In this document: positions 34,648-40,682 of the stretch, in pieces
How positions within the stretch are numbered: the first letter of the stretch is position 1
Layout: every line of letters begins with the position of its first letter
NCBI GenBank assembly: GCA_021463515.1
Contig: JAJTYZ010000015.1
Span: 1 to 40,682, forward strand
Origin: Chthoniobacterales bacterium
Lineage (GTDB): Bacteria; Verrucomicrobiota; Verrucomicrobiia; Chthoniobacterales; JACTMZ01
Direction of reading: 5' to 3'
Length of the DNA: 40,682 bases
Program-made: the position numbers and the translations under genes
Notes under the pieces: model-generated
Told to the model about the DNA's origin: nothing
Seen by the model: the letters and a program-made list of their open reading frames with translations, nothing else
The model's database searches: none

Positions 34648-35840
34648 GTGCACAAGAAACCAAACCGGCATCGAAGGAGTATTTTGACTACCGTGGCTTC
34701 GGCGGGAAAATGATTTTCACCGTGGCACTCGCCCTCGTGACGCTAGCCTTGGCCGTCGTCGGACGTTTTGTGGCACCGGAGCAATTTGCGTTTTCCTGGC
34801 TTTTCGCCTTTTCATTTTACCTCACCATCGTGATGGGCGCCCTCTTTTGGATCATTGTGCATCATGCGGTGGATGCCGATTGGAGCGTGGTGGTGCGGCG
34901 TCAGCTTGAAAATATCGCCAACCTTGCGCCTCTACTTGCGCTCTTATTTGTGCCCATCGTGTTTGTGGCACCGACATTGTTTCCCTGGATGAGCGTCGCT
35001 CCCGGAGAAGACCCGCTGCTGGATGCCAAAGCGGCCTATTTGAATGCGCCATTTTTCTGGGCGCGGACGATATTTTATTTTGGGTTTTTCAGCTTTGCCG
35101 CATGGTTGCTGCGCCGCAATTCGGTGCGTCAGGATAAAGATGGCGATGCGCGTTACACATGGTCCTCGCGCAAATGGGTTTTCCCGATGCTGTTGGTGTT
35201 TGCTTTGAGCCTCACTTTCAGTGCCGTGGATTGGCTCATGGGGCTTGACTATCATTGGTTCTCCACGATGTGGGGTGTGTATATTTTTGCAGGTTCCGCA
35301 CAAAGTGCGTTGTGCGTGCTGGTCATCATTCTTACGGCACTGCGCAGCGCGGGTTATCTCGAAGGCGTCGTGACCTTGGAGCACTACCACATTATCGGCA
35401 AGCTGATGTTGGCCTTCGTGGTTTTCTGGGCTTACATCGGCTTTAGCCAATACATGCTTTACTGGTACGCCAACATTCCCGAAGAAACGGCTTACTTCCT
35501 TCGCCGTAACACGGGCGGATGGAACACACTGAATATCATCATGGTCGTCGGGAATTTCTTTATTCCCTTTGTGATTCTCCTTTTCCAAGGCGTGAAAAAA
35601 CGTCCGTTTTGGCTGAGTGTTGTGGCCGTGTGGCTGTTGCTCATGCACTTGCTCGATATGTACATCGTTGTGTTGCCGTCCTTTCACATGGCCGGCCCTG
35701 TGCCGAGCTGGCTGGACCTTGTGAGCTTGCTTGCCATCGGCGCAACGCTTACCGCAATTTTTATGAAACGCCTTGGCGACACGCCACTCTGGCCTTTGCG
35801 TGACCCGCGCTTGGCGAAATCTATCCATCTCAAAAACTGA
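34644..35840 (+). CDS. actF: ACIII subunit ActF, second NrfD-like membrane protein
   Basis: 398 residues with about ten TM helices, a paralogue of ActC that is usually described as the second quinol:cytochrome c oxidoreductase membrane subunit. Visible features are FWIIVHHAVDADWSVVVRRQLENIA, FSAVDWLMGLDYHWFSTMWGVYIFAG, LEHYHIIGKLMLAFVVFWAYIGFSQYMLYW and LPSFHMAGPVPSW, all family-typical. It starts in a 4-base overlap with actE and ends in a TGATG overlap with the next gene, so translation is coupled. No ActG-like gene follows. Confidence 0.94.
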   Translation: MSAQETKPASKEYFDYRGFGGKMIFTVALALVTLALAVVGRFVAPEQFAFSWLFAFSFYLTIVMGALFWIIVHHAVDADWSVVVRRQLENIANLAPLLALLFVPIVFVAPTLFPWMSVAPGEDPLLDAKAAYLNAPFFWARTIFYFGFFSFAAWLLRRNSVRQDKDGDARYTWSSRKWVFPMLLVFALSLTFSAVDWLMGLDYHWFSTMWGVYIFAGSAQSALCVLVIILTALRSAGYLEGVVTLEHYHIIGKLMLAFVVFWAYIGFSQYMLYWYANIPEETAYFLRRNTGGWNTLNIIMVVGNFFIPFVILLFQGVKKRPFWLSVVAVWLLLMHLLDMYIVVLPSFHMAGPVPSWLDLVSLLAIGATLTAIFMKRLGDTPLWPLRDPRLAKSIHLKN

Positions 35841-36349
35841 TGCACCCAACCCACGAAACAGCTTCCAAACGCACGAAAAGCATCTGGCCGATGTTTATCG
35901 GCGTTTTGGCGATGTTTGCGCTTTTTGCGGTGGCCGGTCAGGTGTTGCTTAAAATTGGCAATCGGGGGCTCGCAGATGAAGAGACCATTCGTGCCAAGGA
36001 ACGCCGAGATATTTTGGCGAAGGTCAAATTGGATAACTCCGATCTTTTATCCGGTTATGCGTGGATAGACCGTGAAAAAGGTACGGTGCGGATTCCGTTG
36101 GAGCGTGCGGTGGAGTTGACGACGGAACGACTGGCCGCTCAAGGGGAGCCGCATCTGGCGAATGCGATTGATCCCAATGTCGCCCATGCTTCGATTGTTA
36201 AGTCTGGCGGAACAACGGCTGCCGCACCGACGCCACCGCCCTTTGCAACGCCGACACCGTCGGCTGCTCCGGAATCACCGGAGGCGAGTGTAGAAACCCC
36301 CGCGTCGCCGCAACCATCACCCACATCCACCGAGGAGGCTGCACCATGA
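35840..36349 (+). CDS. Unknown single-TM protein within act-cco operon
   Basis: 169 residues, not recognised as an ACIII or cbb3 subunit. A cytoplasmic N-terminus (about 14 residues) is followed by one TM (about 15-37), then an ordered segment with KERRDILAKVKLDNSDLLSGYAWIDREKGTVRIPLERAVELTTERL and a Pro/Ala/Thr/Ser-rich disordered tail (about 120-169). No Cys or haem motif. The 'GYAWIDREKGTVRIPLERA' element looks conserved-style and could be a protein-contact helix. Its exact placement between actF and ccoS with 1- and 4-base overlaps suggests an assembly or bridging role between ACIII and the oxidase (inference). Confidence 0.85.
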   Translation: MHPTHETASKRTKSIWPMFIGVLAMFALFAVAGQVLLKIGNRGLADEETIRAKERRDILAKVKLDNSDLLSGYAWIDREKGTVRIPLERAVELTTERLAAQGEPHLANAIDPNVAHASIVKSGGTTAAAPTPPPFATPTPSAAPESPEASVETPASPQPSPTSTEEAAP

Positions 36350-36576
36350 ATTCTTTGGTGTATATTTTACTTGGCGCAGGGCTTTTGGTTTTTGGCGGAA
36401 CGACCATTGCGGCGTTTTATTGGGCGGCACGTACGGGGCAGTTCCGCAACCTTGAGGAAGGGGCAAAAGTGATTTTTGATGATGATGAACCCATTGGCAC
36501 GGCCACGGATGTTTTTTCCGACCGAAGCGCAGATCGGCCTTTGCGTCGCCCTGCTGCCGTTAACCGCACGACGTAA
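36346..36576 (+). CDS. ccoS: CcoS, cbb3 oxidase assembly protein
   Basis: 76 residues. One N-terminal TM (NSLVYILLGAGLLVFGGTTIAAFYWAARTGQF) is followed by the CcoS signature in which a W-A-x-R-x-GQF turn leads to an acidic stretch (FDDDEPIG). CcoS is needed for haem b/copper cofactor insertion in cbb3-type oxidases. A basic C-terminal tail (DRPLRRPAAVNRTT) is slightly longer than usual. The start overlaps the previous gene (ATGA), and ccoN begins on the base after the stop. The gene lies upstream of ccoN rather than at the end of a ccoGHIS cluster, an unusual position. Confidence 0.85.
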   Translation: MNSLVYILLGAGLLVFGGTTIAAFYWAARTGQFRNLEEGAKVIFDDDEPIGTATDVFSDRSADRPLRRPAAVNRTT

Positions 36577-38055
36577 ATGAACCCGACCACACAAGAGGAA
36601 AATCACGCCGCAGTAAGTCATGCGGAGCGCGACCGACTTGAACGGGCGGCGATTGACGCTTCGACGCGGTTGCCGGTGATTCTATTTTATAGCTCGGCAA
36701 TATTTTGGCTGCTTGTCGGAACCGTTTTTGGATTGTTGGCTGCCATTAAAATGAACATTCCCACGTTCCTTGATCAATGGGGCTGGCTGACCTTCGGGCG
36801 TATTCGCCCCGCTCACCTTAATGCCGTAGCTTACGGCTGGGCTTCGCCAGCGGCGATTGGAACGGGTTTGTGGCTGATGGCGCGTTTATGCCGCACTCCC
36901 TTGAAACATGCGAAGCTGCTCATTTCAGCCGCCGTCTTTTGGAATCTTGGCGTGGCCATTGGTATTTGTGCCATTTTAGCGGGCGATAGCCGCTCGATTG
37001 AATGGCTAGAGTTTCCGAATTACGCCAGTGGGCTGCTCTTCATTTCCTACGGACTCATCTCGGTGTGGGCCGTGGTCATGTTTCACTTTCGTCAGCCAGG
37101 GCATGTTTATGTGAGTCAGTGGTATATTTTGGCCGCATTCCTGTGGTTTCCGTGGCTTTATTCCACATCCAACTTACTGCTGAACTTCGAGCAAATTCAG
37201 GGCGGAGCGCAGGGTGCGGTGAACTGGTGGTTCGGGCACAATGTGCTTGGACTGTGGTTCACGCCGATTGCACTGGCGACAATTTATTATCTAATTCCGA
37301 AAGTTCTCGGACGCCCCATTCATAGTTATTATCTGAGCATTCTCGGCTTTTGGACTTTGGCGCTTTTTTACAGTTGGAATGGAATGCACCACCTTATTGG
37401 CGGCCCATTTCCCGCATGGATGATCAGTGCCAGCGTGGTGGCCAGCGTGATGATGGTTGTTCCGGTGATAACGACGGCGGTGAATTTTCACATGACGACT
37501 GTGGGGCATTTTAATGCGTTGAAATGGAGCCCGACGCTGCGGTTCACGGTGTTTGGAGCGGTGTGCTACACCCTCGCCAGCGGTCAGGGGAGCACCATGG
37601 CGATTCCCAGTCTGAACGTCATTACGCACTTCACCCACTACACCATTGGGCACTCGCATCTTGGAATGTATGCGTTTTTTACGATGGTGATGTATGGTGC
37701 GATTTACTACATCATGCCACGTGTTGTGGGATGGGAATGGCCTTCGTCGCGCCTCATTCGCTGGCACTTTTGGCTCGTGGCCATTGGCATTGTGTTCATG
37801 GTGATCGTCCTTTCCGTCGGTGGCGTGTTACAAGGTCTGGCACTGCTTAACCCCAATGTGACCTTCATGAAATCACTCGAAATTGCGCGTCCATGGCTCT
37901 GGATGCGGAGTGGTTCGGGAATTCTTTTGACGGCAGGCCATATTGTGTTTGCCGTGAACTTTACACTTCTTCTGCTCAAATTCGGCAAACGGCGATCCGG
38001 CCCGACGCTGTTTGGAAAACGGGCGGAAGTTGAATCGGAGATGCACGCCGTATGA
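36577..38055 (+). CDS. ccoN: Cytochrome cbb3 oxidase subunit I (CcoN)
   Basis: 492 residues, about 12 TM helices of the haem-copper oxygen reductase family, C type. Ligands line up with the Pseudomonas stutzeri enzyme at a +14 offset: H80 and H361 for haem b, H359 for haem b3, H221/H271/H272 for CuB, and Tyr265 as the cross-linked tyrosine, all in expected motifs (RPAHLNAVAYGW, WWFGHNVLGLW, GMHHLIGG, HFTHYTIGHSHLG). It should reduce O2 at high affinity and pump protons. The N-terminus is ~15 residues longer than the P. stutzeri protein. It begins directly after ccoS and overlaps ccoO by 4 bases. Confidence 0.97.
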   Translation: MNPTTQEENHAAVSHAERDRLERAAIDASTRLPVILFYSSAIFWLLVGTVFGLLAAIKMNIPTFLDQWGWLTFGRIRPAHLNAVAYGWASPAAIGTGLWLMARLCRTPLKHAKLLISAAVFWNLGVAIGICAILAGDSRSIEWLEFPNYASGLLFISYGLISVWAVVMFHFRQPGHVYVSQWYILAAFLWFPWLYSTSNLLLNFEQIQGGAQGAVNWWFGHNVLGLWFTPIALATIYYLIPKVLGRPIHSYYLSILGFWTLALFYSWNGMHHLIGGPFPAWMISASVVASVMMVVPVITTAVNFHMTTVGHFNALKWSPTLRFTVFGAVCYTLASGQGSTMAIPSLNVITHFTHYTIGHSHLGMYAFFTMVMYGAIYYIMPRVVGWEWPSSRLIRWHFWLVAIGIVFMVIVLSVGGVLQGLALLNPNVTFMKSLEIARPWLWMRSGSGILLTAGHIVFAVNFTLLLLKFGKRRSGPTLFGKRAEVESEMHAV

Positions 38056-38675
38056 ATCGAATGACCGTCATTGTCATCGGAGCTTTCCTGACCTTTCTAA
38101 CGTCATGGGTTGGGCTGGTGGCGTATCCTTATTTGCAATTGGGGCGTTTTATGCCTGCGACAGATGAGGCGTCGGGCGATGTGAATCCGCCACCGCTTTC
38201 GGGCTTAGCTGTGATGGGGCAGCATGTTTATGCGGCTTCCGGTTGTGTGTATTGTCATAGTCAGCAAGTGCGGCAAATTGGCATTGGTTCTGACCTCGCA
38301 CGCGGGTGGGGGGCCCGCCCTACCGTAGCGCGTGATTACATGCGTGAACGTCCCGCCTTCCTCGGTACGATGCGCACCGGACCCGACTTAGCCAATATCG
38401 GAGCGCGTCAATCCAGTGCGAAATGGCATCATCAGCACCTTTATCAACCCGCTGTGGTAACGCCGGGCTCCATCATGCCTTCGTATCGCTACCTTTACCG
38501 TATGCAAAAAATTCAAGGCCAACGCTCGGAGCGTGCGCTTGATTTGTTACCTCCCAATGTTCCACCGCCTGGCTACGAAGTTGTCCCAACTTACGAAGCG
38601 GAAGCACTGGTGGCCTATTTGATTTCTTTAAACCGCAACTACCCGCTGCCGGAGGCACCGGAACCGACGGAATGA
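38052..38675 (+). CDS. ccoO: Cytochrome cbb3 oxidase subunit II (CcoO)
   Basis: 207 residues. One N-terminal TM (about 5-27) anchors a periplasmic monohaem cytochrome c with CVYCHSQQVR (C65, C68, H69), the CcoO signature. The GTMRTGPDLANIGAR segment and an IMPSYRYLY Met (about residue 136) as distal ligand are also typical. It passes electrons to CcoN. It overlaps both neighbours as ATGA (38052 and 38672), so ccoN, ccoO and the next cytochrome gene are translationally coupled. Length is close to the family norm. Confidence 0.97.
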   Translation: MNRMTVIVIGAFLTFLTSWVGLVAYPYLQLGRFMPATDEASGDVNPPPLSGLAVMGQHVYAASGCVYCHSQQVRQIGIGSDLARGWGARPTVARDYMRERPAFLGTMRTGPDLANIGARQSSAKWHHQHLYQPAVVTPGSIMPSYRYLYRMQKIQGQRSERALDLLPPNVPPPGYEVVPTYEAEALVAYLISLNRNYPLPEAPEPTE

Positions 38676-39451
38676 GCCACTCATCGCACAGTCACGACAC
38701 GCCGCCGCCCGAAGAATTTCGCGAGCACGACGACTTTAACATTCGCGAAGTTCATGGTGCCATCATGCGCGAAAAATCTGAGCCGCGGGATGCCTTTGCG
38801 CCCATCCCGCTGTGGGTGATTGCCGTTTTTATGGCGTTGCTCATTTGGGGAGCAAGCTATCTCGTTTATTACAGCGGAGGATTTAAGTCCACGGTCTTTA
38901 ACCGCTACCAGCCTGCGTGGGGAGCGGAGGCTCTGGCATCTGCACCGAAAGGCCCCGTGGATCCCATGGTCTTAGGCAAACGCGTTTTCACCGCCAACTG
39001 CGCCGCGTGTCACCAACCCACAGGTCTCGGTGTGCCTGGCGCATTCCCGCCCTTGGCCGGAAGCGAGTGGGTCGTGAGCGGTGACTGGCACGGAGACAAT
39101 CATTTGGTGCGCGTTGTGTTGCATGGGCTCCAAGGGCCGATTGACGTCGAAGGCAAGCCCTTCAATGGCGTCATGCCGCCTTGGCAGCAGCTTAAGGATG
39201 CAGAAATTGCGGCGGTGTTGACCTATATTCGTAACGAATGGGGCAATAGTGCGCCCCCAGTTTCAGCGGAACAAGTGGCCAAAATCCGTGCGGAAACGGC
39301 AGGGCATCCTCAGCCTTTCACCGAAGCAGATTTGAAAGCCATTCCGGCGGAAAAATTTGAAGCTGCTCCCGCAGCGGCACCCGAAGGCACCACACCTCCG
39401 GCGGCCTCGCCTGCGCCCGCAACTCCTGCGGAAACGGCACCGAAGGCTTAG
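38672..39451 (+). CDS. Membrane-anchored monohaem cytochrome c, CcoP-like
   Basis: 259 residues. A His-rich cytoplasmic N-terminus (about 1-44), one TM (about 47-67) and a single class I cytochrome c domain with NCAACHQPTGLG (C110, C113, H114) and a distal Met in NGVMPPWQQL. The C-terminal 50 residues are Ala/Pro-rich. Subunit III of cbb3 oxidases (CcoP) normally has two haems; here only one CxxCH exists, so this is a reduced CcoP or the related monohaem c subunit. It ends the coupled series. No ccoQ is seen in the cluster. Confidence 0.88.
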   Translation: MSHSSHSHDTPPPEEFREHDDFNIREVHGAIMREKSEPRDAFAPIPLWVIAVFMALLIWGASYLVYYSGGFKSTVFNRYQPAWGAEALASAPKGPVDPMVLGKRVFTANCAACHQPTGLGVPGAFPPLAGSEWVVSGDWHGDNHLVRVVLHGLQGPIDVEGKPFNGVMPPWQQLKDAEIAAVLTYIRNEWGNSAPPVSAEQVAKIRAETAGHPQPFTEADLKAIPAEKFEAAPAAAPEGTTPPAASPAPATPAETAPKA

Positions 39452-39500
39452 CTTTTTCCATGGGCATGGCGTTTATTGATGCGGGTTCCCACGCGCTGCC

Positions 39501-40262
39501 ATGAAATTGATTTCCTGGAATGTCAATGGGATTCGCTCGATTCTTAGCAAAGGCCTCCTCGATTTTTGGAAGGGCGAAAATCCGGATATTTTGTGCCTGC
39601 AAGAAACCAAGGCGCGTCGAGAACAGATAGCGGAACCTGCTTGGCCCTCGGGTTATAAAGATTTCTGGAATAGTGCCCAAAAGCCCGGGTACTCGGGAAC
39701 AGCGACCTTCGTAAAAACGCCCCCTTTGCATATTACCTTGGGCATTGGAGAAGAAGCCCACGATAACGAGGGGCGTGTCCTTTGTACGGAATATAATGAT
39801 TTCTTTATAGTCAACACCTACACTCCGAACTCCCAACGTGGGCTGACACGTTTGGATTATCGCACACGTTCATGGGAACCTGCGTTTCGAGCATTTCTTA
39901 AAAAACTGGAAAAGCGCAAGCCCGTGATTGTCTGTGGCGACCTCAATGTGGCGCACACGGAGGAGGACCTTGCCAATCCCAAAGCCAATGGGCGCAATGC
40001 CGGATTCACACCCGAAGAGCGGGAGCAGTTTCAGAGCTTACTCGATGCCGGGTTTGTGGATACCTTTCGTATTTTTACCAAGGGAAAGGGGCATTACACG
40101 TGGTGGAGTTACATGAACAATGCCCGACCCCGGAATATCGGTTGGCGTATTGATTACTTCCTTGTTTCGGCGGCACTTGCCTCCCGTGTGAAATCATCGC
40201 GTATTCGTGCCGACATTCTCGGATCGGATCATTGCCCGGTGGTTTTGGAAATTAAGCACTGA
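39501..40262 (+). CDS. xthA: Exodeoxyribonuclease III
   Basis: A DNA repair enzyme with AP endonuclease and 3'-5' exonuclease activity. 253 residues, EEP-superfamily fold. Active-site residues are visible: MKLISWNVNGIRS (Asn7), LQETKA (metal ligand Glu35), TYTPNSQRGLTRLDYR, CGDLNVAH (Asp/Asn pair), RIDYFLVS and GSDHCPVV with the catalytic Asp243/His244. It lies 49 bases downstream of the oxidase operon and may be transcribed separately. No strong ribosome-binding site is visible at the ATG. Confidence 0.96.
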   Translation: MKLISWNVNGIRSILSKGLLDFWKGENPDILCLQETKARREQIAEPAWPSGYKDFWNSAQKPGYSGTATFVKTPPLHITLGIGEEAHDNEGRVLCTEYNDFFIVNTYTPNSQRGLTRLDYRTRSWEPAFRAFLKKLEKRKPVIVCGDLNVAHTEEDLANPKANGRNAGFTPEEREQFQSLLDAGFVDTFRIFTKGKGHYTWWSYMNNARPRNIGWRIDYFLVSAALASRVKSSRIRADILGSDHCPVVLEIKH

Positions 40263-40298
40263 GACGTCCGTGAAAAAGCGGGCACCGTGGCGAGGGCG

Positions 40299-40505
40299 TT
40301 ATTTGTGTTCTGCTTGGGAGACACCGTCCCAATGAGCAGGGGGAGGCGTGATTAAAAAGTCTGTGCACCGTTGAATGTAAACTTGAGCGAGACGGTCTGC
40401 AGGGGAGGCAGACGCGAGTTTTTCAAAAAGGGGTTTTGCATCGGAAAAGTTATCCGCACGAAACAAACGGATACCATCTTCATGACTCTGTCCAGCGACA
40501 ATTAC
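40299..40505 (-). pseudogene. 3' remnant of class III adenylate/guanylate cyclase
   Basis: Minus-strand open frame ending in TAA at 40301-40299, with no start codon. It encodes about 69 residues including HEDGIRLFRADNFSDAKPLF, ADRLAQVYIQRCTDFL and PPPAHWDGVSQAEHK. This is the characteristic tail after the catalytic domain of CHASE2-type bacterial cyclases (helical 'LYRARRF..A', 'YLERC', 'PPPxxWDGV'). The frame is cut at about 40505-40517 by the IS21-family end, so the catalytic domain is missing here. The exact junction is estimated. Whether the other half survives beyond the element is outside the window. Confidence 0.7.
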
Positions 40506-40682
40506 TGCGAGCGGCGGTGCGAATGGCGGATGATTTGGACGGTTTGAAAAGCGGATGGGGAAAATAGGGGGGTGGATGAAGTGAGGAAGGGGTTATTATT
40601 CGGATTCGATGCGGTCTTTCATGCGGTAGCTTGTGCCTTCTATGAGGATGGGGGTGCCGTGATGAAGGAGGCGATCAAGGAC
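40506..40682 (-). mobile_element. IS21-family insertion sequence, one end (partial)
   Basis: The terminal end of an element that continues past the window. It contains the istB 3' end and about 90 bases of non-coding DNA, rich in GGGG, TTTG and GGCGG words, ending near a TG (40506 or 40518), as IS21 family ends start with TG. The target duplication cannot be checked as the other end is missing. Confidence 0.65.
40596..40682 (-). CDS. istB: IS21-family helper ATPase IstB, C-terminal fragment
   Basis: The last 28 residues of a protein entering from the window edge: VLDRLLHHGTPILIEGTSYR, then MKDRIESE and TAA (40598-40596). The pattern DRLLHH...I.I.G.SYR is the conserved end of IstB, the AAA+ helper that works with the IstA transposase. 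Truncation is from the window, not the genome. A second in-frame TAA follows directly. Confidence 0.8.
   Translation of the reverse strand, partial: VLDRLLHHGTPILIEGTSYRMKDRIESE

Noticed and set aside
34944-35849. 301-codon minus-strand open frame
   Set aside because: Opposite actF; composition and lack of a domain mark it as a shadow.

Overview
The window looks like chromosomal DNA from a Gram-negative, aerobically respiring bacterium, most likely a member of the Verrucomicrobiota or a close PVC relative. This is inferred from gene content: PEP-CTERM proteins with autotransporter-like beta repeats, an alternative complex III (ACIII) locus joined to a cbb3-type oxidase, an RND efflux pump, OmpA-like and lipoprotein genes, and few strong Shine-Dalgarno sites. 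No rRNA, tRNA or CRISPR was seen, so the phylum rests on family knowledge only.

Layout. 1-1017 (minus) is the 5' part of a secreted beta-repeat adhesin cut by the window edge. 1153-1911 is a small secreted protein, convergent with an RND pump (permease plus lipoprotein adaptor, 1895-6354, minus). 6447-7745 is a membrane-anchored AsmA-like protein. 7732-11728 (minus) is a tightly packed operon of a YugP-type membrane metallopeptidase, thiD, purD and an S41 protease homologue that seems to lack its catalytic Ser and Lys. 11835-12492 is a vapBC module. 12748-15393 holds a sodium:solute symporter and an OmpA-family protein, and 15620-16290 a second toxin-antitoxin pair (AbrB-type/PIN).

16326-21004 (minus) is a surface-protein unit. 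A PEP-CTERM trypsin-like protease overlaps an unusual 1194-codon frame that carries two signal peptides and two PEP-CTERM sorting signals, joined through an in-frame 9-bp tandem repeat. Several palindromes lie just upstream. 21220-22023 is a fumarylacetoacetase-family hydrolase. 22149-25672 (minus) is argD-argF followed by two secreted proteins. 25730-27295 is a polytopic membrane protein (possible GT-C glycosyltransferase), and 27379-27855 a DUF192 protein.

28161-39451 (plus) is the main functional block: actABCDEF, an unknown single-TM protein, ccoS, ccoN, ccoO and a monohaem cytochrome. The genes have gaps of at most 4 bases or overlaps of 1-4 bases. Together they would pass electrons from quinol through ACIII cytochromes to a cbb3-type oxygen reductase, plausibly as one supercomplex. 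39501-40262 is exonuclease III. At the right edge, the 3' remnant of a class III adenylate/guanylate cyclase gene abuts the end of an IS21-family element with a partial istB.

Two families of dispersed intergenic repeats, each seen twice, occupy the gene-free stretches. Some copies run into the ends of neighbouring reading frames.
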